Shown here piece by piece: positions 53,214-61,345 of a DNA stretch of 64,000 bases. The stretch lies in the NCBI RefSeq assembly GCF_012726235.1, contig NZ_JAASAH010000001.1, positions 310,001-374,000 on the forward strand, given 5' to 3'. The notes below the pieces were generated by a model, which ran no database searches, was not told the DNA's origin, and saw only the letters and a list, made by a program, of their open reading frames with translations. How positions within the stretch are numbered: the stretch's first letter is position 1; each line of letters opens with the position of its first letter. Made by a program: the position numbers and the translations under genes. Source of the DNA: Streptomyces sp. HNM0574 (GTDB taxonomy: Bacteria > Actinomycetota > Actinomycetes > Streptomycetales > Streptomycetaceae).

Positions 53214-53789
53214 ATGACACTCACCTTCACCCGTAACCCTGACGACAGGGGCTACGAACTGCGCCCCCGAGGCGCGGACCCGGTTCATGTGCACCGCGGT
53301 GCTCCGAACGGCCACGCGCTGCCCGAGGGGTGCAAGCCCCGCTTCACCCTCGCAGCCGACCCAGGCGGTGCCTCGCCACTTGCCGTGGTCGTCCGGCAGG
53401 AAGGCGGACGTCTGGCAGTGCTCGATCCACACCACGAACGCTTGGCCACACTGCAACTGCCGCCGCGGAAGAAGCGGTGGCGGCCCGCGTACGAGATCCA
53501 TCTGCCCGACGGGACAGTACTGCGTGGCCGCCGGGGGACTGTGCCGTCTCTGCTGCTGTGTCTGCTACTGCTGCCGTTCGCTCTGCTGTGGCTGGTTGCC
53601 CTGGCACTCTCCGACTCCCCGGCCGCTTCCGCCACGGCCCCGCTGCGAACGGCCTGGAAGCGGCCGGGAGATGTCTTCGGCAGACCGTCTCTCACCGAGT
53701 CGGCACGAGGCCGGTTCCGGGTCCGGGGTGACAGTCTCGACCGTCGAGTGGCATACGCGCAGGCGGTGGCGAAGTACTGGGAGCGGTGA
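53214..53789 (+). CDS. uncharacterised single-pass membrane protein
   Basis: 191 residues. The N-terminal ~110 residues are beta-rich and soluble (RNPDDRGYELRPRGADPVHV, RLAVLDPHHERLATLQLPP). One membrane helix (SLLLCLLLLPFALLWLVALAL) follows at about 110-130, then a basic cytoplasmic or external tail (WKRPGDVFGRPSLTESARGR). No family known. It follows the partner gene by 107 bp and shares its looser codon use, so it may belong to the same accessory module. Confidence 0.55.
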   Translation: MTLTFTRNPDDRGYELRPRGADPVHVHRGAPNGHALPEGCKPRFTLAADPGGASPLAVVVRQEGGRLAVLDPHHERLATLQLPPRKKRWRPAYEIHLPDGTVLRGRRGTVPSLLLCLLLLPFALLWLVALALSDSPAASATAPLRTAWKRPGDVFGRPSLTESARGRFRVRGDSLDRRVAYAQAVAKYWER

Positions 53790-53817
53790 CCCGCCGGCCG
53801 CGTAGCAGCGGATTGTC

Positions 53818-54279
53818 TCACCTGCCGTGATCAAGCACCTCCGGCACCACGCACAGCTCGTTGCCCTCCGGGTCGGTCAGGGTGGTCCAGGTGTACGGGC
53901 CGTGCCTGCCGTGGTGGAGGAGGGCGGCGCCGTTGGTGGTCAGGCGCTCCACCAGGTGCGTGGCCTCGTTCGGGGTGGTGCGGATGTCCAGGTGGAGTCG
54001 GTTCTTGGTCGTTTTGGGCTCCGGGACGAGCTGGAAGAGGACGCGTGGAGCGCGGGCCGGGCCCTCCGGGTGGCGGATGGCGGTGCCGGCCTTCCAGGCC
54101 AGGACCCCGTTGTGCGTGGTGATCTCGGCCTCGTCCACCCGGCCCTCGGCGACGTCCCTGCGGATGGCCGCCTCGTCGTTCTCCACTTCCCAACCGAGCG
54201 CCTCGGCCCACCAGTCGGCGAGCGCGTGCGGATCGGCGGAGTCGACGGTGACCTCGAAGGTGAACGCGGTGGGTGCCAT
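53818..54279 (-). CDS. VOC-superfamily (glyoxalase-like) protein
   Basis: 153 residues. FTFEVTVDSADPHALADWWAEALGW at the N terminus and WTTLTDPEGNELCVV at the C terminus are the classical VOC/DUF glyoxalase features, with the central RVLFQLVPEPKTTKNRLHLD strand. It binds a metal in enzymes of the family; whether it does here is not clear. It is alone on the minus strand between the secretion-like module and the pseudogene. Confidence 0.85.
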   Translation of the reverse strand: MAPTAFTFEVTVDSADPHALADWWAEALGWEVENDEAAIRRDVAEGRVDEAEITTHNGVLAWKAGTAIRHPEGPARAPRVLFQLVPEPKTTKNRLHLDIRTTPNEATHLVERLTTNGAALLHHGRHGPYTWTTLTDPEGNELCVVPEVLDHGR

Positions 54280-54337
54280 GCGGGGACTCTACTGAGGCGG
54301 CGGACACCCCGGCCCCGGAACGCGCCGCTGCGCGGCG

Positions 54338-54735
54338 TTGAGGACGACCGGAATCGACCTGTCTCCGGTGGTGGTCGCGCAAGTCGCCGAAGGTTGGGGG
54401 CGCTTGGGGACACACTTCGTCTGTGCCGAGGTGCTGGAACACCTGGCCGACGACACCGAGATCTACGACGCCGTGTACTCGGTCCTTCGGTGCAGCGTGG
54501 TTCACGGATCCGGCGGCGGCTGCTCCCCCAGGTCGCCGAGTGGCTGCGTCCCGGTGGCGTGTTCGCTTTCTCGCAGCCTCCAGCGATTCCGGGCGCCTAC
54601 GGCGTACAGGGCATGCACAAGGGCGGATTCGCTGCCCAGGCGATGTGTACGTACCGCTACGACCAACCCCCCCCGAGACGTGGCTCGGTCCCTGGAGGCC
54701 AACGGCTTCAGGCACAGGGAGTGTGTGAGCGGGGG
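54338..54735 (+). pseudogene. decayed SAM-dependent methyltransferase
   Basis: Pieces of one methyltransferase lie in three frames: TGIDLSPVVVAQVAEGW then CAEVLEHLADDTEIYDAVYSV (first frame), FGAAWFTDP (second), VAEWLRPGGVFAFSQPP and GAYGVQGMHKGGFAAQ (third), then SLEANGFRHRE back in another frame. At least three frameshifts are needed, one in an eight-C run near 54668. The SAM-binding N-terminal ~50 residues are absent. Single errors could be sequencing faults, but several together with the missing N terminus point to a real pseudogene. Confidence 0.75.
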
Positions 54736-54762
54736 CCGCCGGCTGTGCGGTGTGGGTGTTTC

Positions 54763-54804
54763 GTGGCTGGTCGCGCAGTTCCCCGCGCCCCTTTTCGGGG
54801 CGCG
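54763..54804. repeat. streptomycete intergenic repeat (REP-like) with hairpin
   Basis: tggctggtcgcgcagttccc leads into CGCGCCCC-ttttc-GGGGCGCG (54784-54804). This phrase occurs in many copies in Streptomyces intergenic regions. It lies between the pseudogene and the end of the DUF397 gene and could act as a bidirectional terminator. Confidence 0.75.
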
Positions 54805-54817
54805 TTCGTCCTCGGCG

Positions 54818-55063
54818 TCAGCGTGTGGTGGTGTGAGCGAGGAACGCCGACCAGGCGGCGGGGGAGAGGTCGAGCTGCGGCCCGGCCGCCACCTTCGAGT
54901 CGCGCACGTGCACGGTGCCGGGGCAGGAGGCGACCTCGACGCACTCGTCGCCGTCAGCGCCGCTGTAGCTCGACTTGCGCCAGGCGAGGGCGACTTCGAC
55001 GCAGCTGTCGTTGTCTCCGGTGCTGCGGCTGCTCTTGAACCAGGTCAGTTCGCCGGTGCTCAT
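54818..55063 (-). CDS. DUF397 protein with two tandem DUF397 half-motifs
   Basis: 81 residues from ATG 55063, overlapping the XRE gene stop (ATGA). The DUF397 motif WxKSSxSxxxxxCVEVA occurs twice: WFKSSRSTGDNDSCVEVA and WRKSSYSGADGDECVEVA, followed by VRDSKVAAGPQLDLSPAAW. Typical members have one motif in 60-70 residues. DUF397 proteins are small partners encoded next to WhiJ-like XRE regulators in Streptomyces developmental loci and probably bind or counteract the regulator. Confidence 0.9.
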   Translation of the reverse strand: MSTGELTWFKSSRSTGDNDSCVEVALAWRKSSYSGADGDECVEVASCPGTVHVRDSKVAAGPQLDLSPAAWSAFLAHTTTR

Positions 55064-55899
55064 AGCGCTCCTCGGATCTGCTTGAGCAGGCTCCGGGACT
55101 CCACGGGGGTGAGAGCCTGCGCTCGCATCCTGGCATACCTGCGCTGAAGCACGCTGAGGTCGTCTGCGTCGGTGATCAGCTGCCCACGGCGTTGTCCTTC
55201 CGAATAGGCCATGCACCGGTGTTCCTGCGTTTCCAGTAACTGGATCGGCCCTTCCAGCGCCGCATGGCTGGGCTGCATGAGAGGCATGATCTGGACCTCG
55301 ACGTTGCGGAGCTCGGTCAGGGCGAGAATGTGTCCGATCAAGCCGCCGGTGACTTCCTTGCCTCCGGTGTGACGCAGGAACAGGGCCTCTTCCAGGATGA
55401 AGCTGAAGTCGCTGTTCGCGTTCCGGTGCAGTAGCTGCTGGCGTTCCATGCGGCTCGTGGTCTTGGCTTCGATGTCTTCGTCGCACAAGGACGGCACGCG
55501 GTTCCGGTAGACCGCACGTGCGTACTCGGTGGACTGCAAGAGGCCCGGCACCAATCGACACTCGTAGATCTGCAGCGTAAGTGCCTCCTGCTCCAGATCC
55601 GCCCACATCTGGAACCAGCTCGCCAGCCCCGGGTTCCGCGACAGGTGGGTGGCGGCCCTGGTGATGATGCCGGAGGCGCCGAGGGCGTGGTCGGCGCGTT
55701 GGGGGAAGTGGGGTGGTGGGAAGCGGCGGCCCAACTCGATGGAGGCGATGGTGTGTTTGGAGCAGCAGACCTTGGGGGCCAGCTCCTCCCGTGTCATTCC
55801 CGCCAGTTCACGGAAGCCCTTGACCACCTCGCCGAAGCCTTTGAGGCTGTCGGAGGGTTCGGGTTCGCTGCTGCTGCCGGGGCTCTGGTGGTCGGCCAT
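55060..55899 (-). CDS. XRE-family regulator with DUF5753 domain (WhiJ-like)
   Basis: 279 residues. N-terminal XRE HTH (FGEVVKGFRELAGMTREELA, KVCCSKHTIASIELGRRFPP), then the DUF5753 ligand/partner domain (FQMWADLEQEALTLQIYECR, LVPGLLQSTEYARAVY, VQIMPL). This combination with DUF397 is the paralogous WhiJ/AbaA-type system of streptomycetes, controlling antibiotic and spore development in known cases. It is co-translated with the DUF397 gene and divergent from a kinase-like ATPase gene. Confidence 0.92.
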   Translation of the reverse strand: MADHQSPGSSSEPEPSDSLKGFGEVVKGFRELAGMTREELAPKVCCSKHTIASIELGRRFPPPHFPQRADHALGASGIITRAATHLSRNPGLASWFQMWADLEQEALTLQIYECRLVPGLLQSTEYARAVYRNRVPSLCDEDIEAKTTSRMERQQLLHRNANSDFSFILEEALFLRHTGGKEVTGGLIGHILALTELRNVEVQIMPLMQPSHAALEGPIQLLETQEHRCMAYSEGQRRGQLITDADDLSVLQRRYARMRAQALTPVESRSLLKQIRGAL

Positions 55900-56057
55900 G
55901 TTCCGGGTGCCTCTCGCTGGGTGTGGGCCACCTCACGTGGTCACGCGGCATCGTCACGCTGCGTCAGTCGTACTGTCCACCCCCGGGCCGCGTACGGAGC
56001 CCCGCGTACGCGCGTCCGAGCTGGCGTGTCCCGTCGCCCGGTGGGAAATCTGGGCGC

Positions 56058-56507
56058 ATGCACGCACACTCGCGTTCCCAACTCCCGGTGACCGTACGTA
56101 CGTTCAGGCAGCGGTTCAGCTCCACCCCGCGTGGGGCGCGGCTGGCGCGGCGGCTGGCTGTGCAGCAGCTGGACGCGTGGGGGTATCCGTACGGTGGTTC
56201 CGTGTCCGAAACCGTCGCGTTGATCGTCGCGGAACTGGTCACCAACGCGGTCACCCATGGCTGCGTTCCCGGCCGGGACTTCGCCCTCACGCTCGATCTT
56301 CGCGGGGGCGGGCTGCTCGCCGTCGAGGTGACGGACACCCGGTACGAGCGGCTGCCGCAGCCTCCCGCCGTGCCGCCGGACGAGGCGCCCGCCGAGTCCG
56401 GGCGGGGGCTGCTGATCGTCGGCGCGCTCGCCGACCGGTGGTGTGTGGGGCCGCGTACGGACGGGGGTCCGGGAAAGGTGGTGCGGGCCGAACTGGACCT
56501 GGTGTGA
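56058..56507 (+). CDS. HATPase_c anti-sigma-factor-like ATP-binding protein
   Basis: 149 residues from ATG 56058. ALIVAELVTNAVTHGCVPG is the N-box of Bergerat-fold (RsbW/SpoIIAB-like) ATPases; VEVTDTRYERLPQ and AESGRGLLIVGALADRW supply the D- and G-boxes. It is divergent from the XRE/DUF397 genes; this trio recurs in Streptomyces. It may act as an anti-sigma factor or as a partner in the WhiJ-like system. Target not known. Confidence 0.9.
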   Translation: MHAHSRSQLPVTVRTFRQRFSSTPRGARLARRLAVQQLDAWGYPYGGSVSETVALIVAELVTNAVTHGCVPGRDFALTLDLRGGGLLAVEVTDTRYERLPQPPAVPPDEAPAESGRGLLIVGALADRWCVGPRTDGGPGKVVRAELDLV

Positions 56508-56662
56508 CCGCTGTTGCGGACGTGGCGTGAACTGCGGGACCGGTTGTCGCTGAACCGTTGCGAACCGGCCGTCGAGCAGGAAGTTTATGGCGTGACCATT
56601 TCACAATGATGTTACGGATCTTCCTGTTCCCCCCTTGCAGGGACTGGCTACACTCACGCTCC

Positions 56663-57142
56663 ATGCGCAACGTCACCCCCCACAGACGACGCCGCGAACA
56701 AGAGAACGACCCCGTATTCCTTGACACTTCAGGGAGGCGCAGACGACTCCTGCGCTGCGTGTCCGTAGCAGCGGGCGGGATATGCCTCGGCTATCTCGTG
56801 CTCGTCGCCGTGGTGCTCAGCGGGCTGCCGCAGCCCGCGCAGGCACCGTCCTCCCGAACCGTCGAGCCCCTGCCGGGCAGTTCCGCGCGTCCGCACGACG
56901 ACGAGATACCCGTGAGCGTCCACCTGCCCGCGCCGGATCCCACGCCACCGGCCGGTCACCCCTCCCACGTGCCCGGCGGACACAGGTCCCCTGCCCCCGG
57001 CGGGCACCAGTCCGATGTCCCCGGCGGGCACGGACCGTCCGCTCCGGGCAGTCGCCCGCCCGAGCGTGTCCCCGAGAGTCCGCAGCGCGCCCCTGAGAGA
57101 GCCTCGCCGCCCGGAGCCGTTCCGCAGGGCGACGGCGGATGA
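56663..57142 (+). CDS. membrane protein with Pro/Gly/His repeat tail (matA-like position)
   Basis: 159 residues from ATG 56663. A basic N terminus (RRRRREQEN-like), one membrane helix (CLGYLVLVAVVLSGLPQPA) and a long extracellular tail with repeats HPSHVPGGH, RSPAPGGH, QSDVPGGH. The last base of the stop overlaps the next gene (ATGA). The gene precedes a deacetylase/glycosyltransferase as MatA precedes MatB in other streptomycetes, but the sequence identity cannot be tested here. The His-rich tail could bind metal or interact with the polymer. Confidence 0.65.
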   Translation: MRNVTPHRRRREQENDPVFLDTSGRRRRLLRCVSVAAGGICLGYLVLVAVVLSGLPQPAQAPSSRTVEPLPGSSARPHDDEIPVSVHLPAPDPTPPAGHPSHVPGGHRSPAPGGHQSDVPGGHGPSAPGSRPPERVPESPQRAPERASPPGAVPQGDGG

Positions 57143-59385
57143 GTCCCCGGCACGCGCTACGCCGCCCCCCACGCCGGCACTGGCTCCTGCTGCTGCTCCT
57201 GCTGCCCGTCGTCAGTGCCTCTCTGCTGTTCGAGGGCTGGACGACCCACGAGGTCGACGGCGCCCGGACGAAACGCGCGTGCACCACCTCCATACCGGCC
57301 GCCGCCGACACCGGAGCCCCGGTGCTCCGGGTCACGGGGAACTCGGCCGAGACCACGCGCATGCCCGCCCGTACCGCGGCGCTCACCTTCGACGGCGGGC
57401 CCGACCCGGTGTGGACGCCGCGCATCCTCAAGCTGCTGCGGGAGCATCACGCGCACGCCACCTTCTTCCTGTACGGGAACGAGGCGGCACGCCATCCGGA
57501 GCTGGTGCGCAAGATCCGGGACGCGGGGCACGAGATCGGCTCGTACACCTACACCGGGGGCTCGCTCGGTTCGGCCTCCGCCCCGCGTACCCGGCTCGAA
57601 CTCTCGCTCACCCAGACCGCGTTGGCCGGTGCGGCGAACCTGAACACGGGGCTGCTGCGGCTGCCGCACACCACCACGGCCGACACGCTGTGCGGCGCCG
57701 AGTGGGAGGCCGCGCGGACGGCGACGGACGAGGGGTACGTGGTGGTCGCGGCGGACAAGAAGTCCCGCAGACCCTCCGAGGGCGTCATCCGCCAGTACAG
57801 CCACACCGACCTCGGGCTGCGTGAGGCGGGCGGGCTGCTGCGCAACCGGAACGTCGACCGGTTCACCACCGTCAGCGAGGGCCTGGCCTGGAACCCGCCC
57901 GCTGTGCCCGTCTCCTGGGGCGAGCGGGTGCAGGGCGAGGGCCTGATCTGGATGCAGGCCCTCGGGCACGCCTTCGCCCGGCTGATGGCCTGGGGCCTGG
58001 GCATCGCGGGCGCGCTCGGCATCCTGCGGCTGGTGCTGCTCGCCTTCCTCGCCCGCGTCCACGTGCGCAGACTGAGCCGCTACCGGCCGGGAGCGCCGTG
58101 GCTGCGCCAGGTCACCGACCCGGTGACAGTGCTGGTGCCCGCGCACAACGAGGAGGCGGGCATCGAGGCGACGGTGCGTTCGCTGCTCGCGTCGACCTTC
58201 CCGTACCTCCAGGTCGTCGTGATCGACGACGGGTCCTCCGACCGCACGGCCGAGATCGCGCAGAGCATCGAGGACCCGAGGGTGACGGTCGTGCGGCAGC
58301 ACAACACCGGCAAGCCGGGGGCGCTCAACACGGGGCTGCGGCACGCCCGTTACGACCTCGTCGTGATGGTCGACGCGGACACGGTGTTCGAGCCGGACGC
58401 GCTGTTCCGGCTGGTCCAGCCGCTCGCGCATCCGGCCGTCGGCGCGGTCAGCGGGAACACGAAGGTCGGCAACCGGCGCCGTCTGCTGGGGCGCTGGCAG
58501 CACCTGGAGTACGTGCTCGGCTTCAACCTCGACCGGCGGATGTTCGAGGTGCTGGAGTGCATGCCGACGGTGCCGGGCGCCATCGGCGCCTTCCGGCGGG
58601 ACGCCCTGCTCGGCATCGGCGGCGTCAGCGACGACACCCTCGCCGAGGACACCGACCTGACGATGTCGCTGTGGCGGGCGGGCTGGCGGGTGGTCTACGA
58701 GGAGACCGCCGTCGCCTGGACCGAAGTGCCCAGCTCGCTGGGCCAGTTGTGGCAGCAGCGGTACCGCTGGTGCTACGGCACCCTCCAGTCCATGTGGAAG
58801 CACCGGCACGCGGTGGTGGAGATGGGCTCCTCGGGGCGCTTCGGCCGTCGCGGGCTCACCTATCTGGCGCTGTTCCAGGTCGCGCTGCCGCTGGTCGCGC
58901 CGGTCGTCGACGTGTTCGCGCTGTACGGCGTGTGCTTCGGCGACTCGGGGCAGGCCGTCGCCGTCTGGCTCGGCTTCCTCGCCGTCCAGCTGGCGACGGC
59001 CGGGTACGCGCTGCGGCTCGACGGGGAGCGGCTGCGGGACCTGTGGTCGCTGCCGCTCCAGCTGTTCGTGTACCGGCAGTTGCTGTACCTCGTCGTCATC
59101 CAGTCCGTGGTCACGGCGCTGCTGGGCACCCGCCTGGGCTGGCACCGCATGCGCCGCGCGGGCACGGCGGGCCAGCACCAGATGCTGGAGAGCGGCGAGG
59201 AACCGGGCGCCCCGCAGCCCCTGGTGGGCGAACCGCTCCGGGGCACCTCCTCCAGCGGCGCTCCCCTCCCGCAGGCAGAACCACGCCACCATCCGGGACC
59301 GGGTCACCATCCGGGACCGGGCCACTACCCGGGCCAGGGGCACCACCCGGTGGGTGACCCGTCGAGAGCTGAGGTGTTCCGATGA
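57139..59385 (+). CDS. bifunctional polysaccharide deacetylase-like / GT2 glycosyltransferase (MatB-like), deacetylase metal site lost
   Basis: 748 residues. A signal anchor (residues 15-30) is followed by a NodB-like domain (78-250), membrane helices (about 280-305), a GT2 domain (about 326-560) with VIDDGSSD, MVDADTVF, LAEDTDL and QQRYRW, and further membrane helices. GT2 residues for UDP-sugar binding and catalysis are intact, so it likely makes a beta-1,4/1,6-linked GlcNAc-type polymer at the membrane. In the NodB domain the metal ligands are replaced: TFDGGPDP has Gly86 for Asp, and EIGSYTYTGG has Tyr136 and Gly140 for both His. Deacetylation is therefore doubtful. The C terminus has HHPGPG repeats. 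Coupled to genes on both sides by 4-bp overlaps. Confidence 0.88.
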   Translation: MSPRHALRRPPRRHWLLLLLLLPVVSASLLFEGWTTHEVDGARTKRACTTSIPAAADTGAPVLRVTGNSAETTRMPARTAALTFDGGPDPVWTPRILKLLREHHAHATFFLYGNEAARHPELVRKIRDAGHEIGSYTYTGGSLGSASAPRTRLELSLTQTALAGAANLNTGLLRLPHTTTADTLCGAEWEAARTATDEGYVVVAADKKSRRPSEGVIRQYSHTDLGLREAGGLLRNRNVDRFTTVSEGLAWNPPAVPVSWGERVQGEGLIWMQALGHAFARLMAWGLGIAGALGILRLVLLAFLARVHVRRLSRYRPGAPWLRQVTDPVTVLVPAHNEEAGIEATVRSLLASTFPYLQVVVIDDGSSDRTAEIAQSIEDPRVTVVRQHNTGKPGALNTGLRHARYDLVVMVDADTVFEPDALFRLVQPLAHPAVGAVSGNTKVGNRRRLLGRWQHLEYVLGFNLDRRMFEVLECMPTVPGAIGAFRRDALLGIGGVSDDTLAEDTDLTMSLWRAGWRVVYEETAVAWTEVPSSLGQLWQQRYRWCYGTLQSMWKHRHAVVEMGSSGRFGRRGLTYLALFQVALPLVAPVVDVFALYGVCFGDSGQAVAVWLGFLAVQLATAGYALRLDGERLRDLWSLPLQLFVYRQLLYLVVIQSVVTALLGTRLGWHRMRRAGTAGQHQMLESGEEPGAPQPLVGEPLRGTSSSGAPLPQAEPRHHPGPGHHPGPGHYPGQGHHPVGDPSRAEVFR
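59286..59351 (+). repeat. 18-bp tandem repeats encoding HHPGPG
   Basis: Four near-copies of caccatccgggaccgggt encode HHPGPGHHPGPGHYPGQGHH near the C terminus of the glycosyltransferase. Confidence 0.85.
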
Positions 59386-60689
59386 CCGAGGAGGAGTGGC
59401 AGGCGCACCTGCGCGGCCGCCCCGTCGCGGGCGAGCCCGTGCATCTCGGGGGGCCCGATCCGTACGGGCAGGGGGAGGCGTACGAGTACGGCCACCCGCC
59501 CGGCGAAGCCCCGCCCCCGCCCGGGAACTCCCCGGCGCCCGCGTACGGTTCGGGCTTCACGGAGCCCTCGGGACGGGTGGTGCGGGCGCGCGGTGCGGGC
59601 GTCGAACCGTGGGACGTGCCGCCGCCGCCCGGGCCGCGCGTCCCGTACGGGGGGTACGGGGACGACTCCCCGTACGATCCGCGGCGGCGTGCGCCCCGGC
59701 GCCGGGTCAGGAAGCGGCGGCCGGTGCGGCGTTTTCTGCTCGCCCTGCTGCTGGTGCTGTTCGCCACGCCCGTCACCACGTACGCCTGGGCCGACACCCG
59801 GCTCAACCGGGACGTCGACCTCGCGGCCTCCGGCATCGGGCAGCGGGAGACGGGCGGCAAGGGCACCAACTACCTGATCGTGGGCTCCGACAGCCGGGAC
59901 GGGCTCTCCGAGCAGGAGCGCGAGGACCTGCACGCGGGAGGCGGCGGCGGACGCCGCACCGACTCGATGATCCTGCTGCACACGGGGGCGCACGGCACCA
60001 CGATGGTGAGCCTGCCGCGTGACTCCTGGGTCACCGTCCCGGCGTTCACCAGCCCGCGCACCGGGAAGCACCATCCGCCGACGAAGAACAAGCTCAACGC
60101 GACCTTCGCGATGGGCGGTCCGAAGATGCTGGTCCGCACCGTCGAGCACAACACCGGGGTGCGGATCGACCATTACGCGGAGATCGGCTTCGGCGGGTTC
60201 GTCGGCCTGGTGGACGCGGTCGGCGGCGTACGGATGTGCCTGGACCGTGCGATCAGGGACGAGAAGTCCGGTGCCGACCTGCGCAAGGGCTGCCAGACCC
60301 TGGACGGGGCCGACGCGCTGGCCTTCGTCCGGCAGCGGCACCAGGAGGCCGGGGGCGACCTGGGGCGGACGCGGAACCAGCAGAAGTTCCTCGCCGCGCT
60401 GGCCCGGCAGGCGGCGGAACCGGGCACGGTGCTCGACCCGTCGACGGTGTACCCCGTGCTGCGCGCCGGACTGGACACCCTGATCGTCGACGAGGACACC
60501 GGGCTGCGCGAGCTCACCCGGCTCTTCCAGGCCGTGCGGGATGTGACGAACGGGCAGGGCAAGCAGCTCAACGTCCCCACGGGGCGCGGCATTTCCACCC
60601 CCGCCGGCAGCGCCCTGACCTGGAACAAGCCCCGTGCCGACCGGCTGTTCACCCAGCTCCGCGACGACCTCCCGGTCACGGAACGCTGA
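59382..60689 (+). CDS. LytR-CpsA-Psr (LCP) family protein
   Basis: 435 residues. A long Pro/Gly/Tyr-rich cytoplasmic N terminus (to about 110), a membrane helix (FLLALLLVLFATPVTTYAW) and an extracellular LCP domain with NYLIVGSDSRDG, RRTDSMILLHTG, MVSLPRDSWV, KNKLNATFAMGGP and ALAFVRQRHQEAGGDLGRTRNQQKFL. LCP proteins attach lipid-linked polymers to peptidoglycan. Together with the GT2 gene it suggests that the synthesized polysaccharide is anchored to the cell wall. Overlaps the previous gene by 4 bp, the last gene of this operon. Confidence 0.92.
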   Translation: MTEEEWQAHLRGRPVAGEPVHLGGPDPYGQGEAYEYGHPPGEAPPPPGNSPAPAYGSGFTEPSGRVVRARGAGVEPWDVPPPPGPRVPYGGYGDDSPYDPRRRAPRRRVRKRRPVRRFLLALLLVLFATPVTTYAWADTRLNRDVDLAASGIGQRETGGKGTNYLIVGSDSRDGLSEQEREDLHAGGGGGRRTDSMILLHTGAHGTTMVSLPRDSWVTVPAFTSPRTGKHHPPTKNKLNATFAMGGPKMLVRTVEHNTGVRIDHYAEIGFGGFVGLVDAVGGVRMCLDRAIRDEKSGADLRKGCQTLDGADALAFVRQRHQEAGGDLGRTRNQQKFLAALARQAAEPGTVLDPSTVYPVLRAGLDTLIVDEDTGLRELTRLFQAVRDVTNGQGKQLNVPTGRGISTPAGSALTWNKPRADRLFTQLRDDLPVTER

Positions 60690-60785
60690 GCGCCCTCCGC
60701 GGACCTGTCTCGCCCGGCAGTTGGTGAAGTTCCCGGGAAACTGATCTAGAAGTATCCGTGCGTGCCACACTCGGCACAGAAAGTT

Positions 60786-60805
60786 ACGACGGAGGCTCCC
60801 GTCGT
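60786..60805 (+). promoter_or_regulatory. small hairpin upstream of unknown gene
   Basis: ACGACGG-aggctc-CCGTCGT (60786-60805), 26 bp before ATG 60832; no good ribosome site precedes that start (only tagaaag). A palindrome TTCCCGGGAA lies at 60730-60739. Confidence 0.4.
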
Positions 60806-60831
60806 GCCGGACCTAGAGTAGAAAGTCCTAT

Positions 60832-61254
60832 ATGACCGACTACGGAATCGTCCCAGGGGAGAAGTACCGGCTCACCGAAGTGGCGCGGGGCCGCGGCACG
60901 CACCACGAGGTGTACGCCGGTTGGGACTACGCACTCCTCACCAGCGAGGACGGCTACGCGGGCGAAGAGGTCGTCATCCACCAGCGCGGCGACGGCTTCG
61001 CGTTCCAGAACATCGAGTGCAACTGGGGCGGATACCAGTGGTGGGCGATGTCGACCACCGGCATCTACCTCGCTGACGAGGGCAAGGCCACGACCTGGTA
61101 TCTCGAAGGGCCCGAGGACGGGTTCTACATCCGCAACAGCGGCAAGAACTACCTGACCTACCCGTGCGACGGGAAGAAGTGGTTGCAGGCGTTGGGTTCC
61201 GTCATGCCCAACTTCCGCGAGTTCTGCAAGTGGAAGGTGGTCCGCTCGTCCTAG
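60832..61254 (+). CDS. uncharacterised protein, possible beta-trefoil
   Basis: 140 residues from ATG 60832. Rich in Trp, Tyr and Gly; repeated strand-like stretches (YRLTEVARGRG, EVVIHQRGDGFAFQN, WYLEGPEDGFYIRNSG, YLTYPCDGKKWLQALG) suggest an internally repeated beta fold such as a trefoil. No family is recognised and no active site is seen. A 14-bp stem terminator follows 60 bp after its stop. It may be expressed alone. Confidence 0.6.
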   Translation: MTDYGIVPGEKYRLTEVARGRGTHHEVYAGWDYALLTSEDGYAGEEVVIHQRGDGFAFQNIECNWGGYQWWAMSTTGIYLADEGKATTWYLEGPEDGFYIRNSGKNYLTYPCDGKKWLQALGSVMPNFREFCKWKVVRSS

Positions 61255-61313
61255 CGGCTCCCGCCCTGCGGGGCACGGGGTGAGTCAGTGGGGTGCCGCG
61301 AGGCTCCTGCCGA

Positions 61314-61345
61314 GACGCCCGGCCGGGGTTTCCCGGCCGGGCGTC
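61314..61345 (+). terminator. 14-bp perfect terminator hairpin
   Basis: GACGCCCGGCCGGG (61314-61327), loop gttt, CCCGGCCGGGCGTC (61332-61345), 59 bp after the stop at 61254. The remaining sequence to 61681 contains no gene apart from possible N-terminal extensions of the following FG-GAP gene. Confidence 0.85.
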
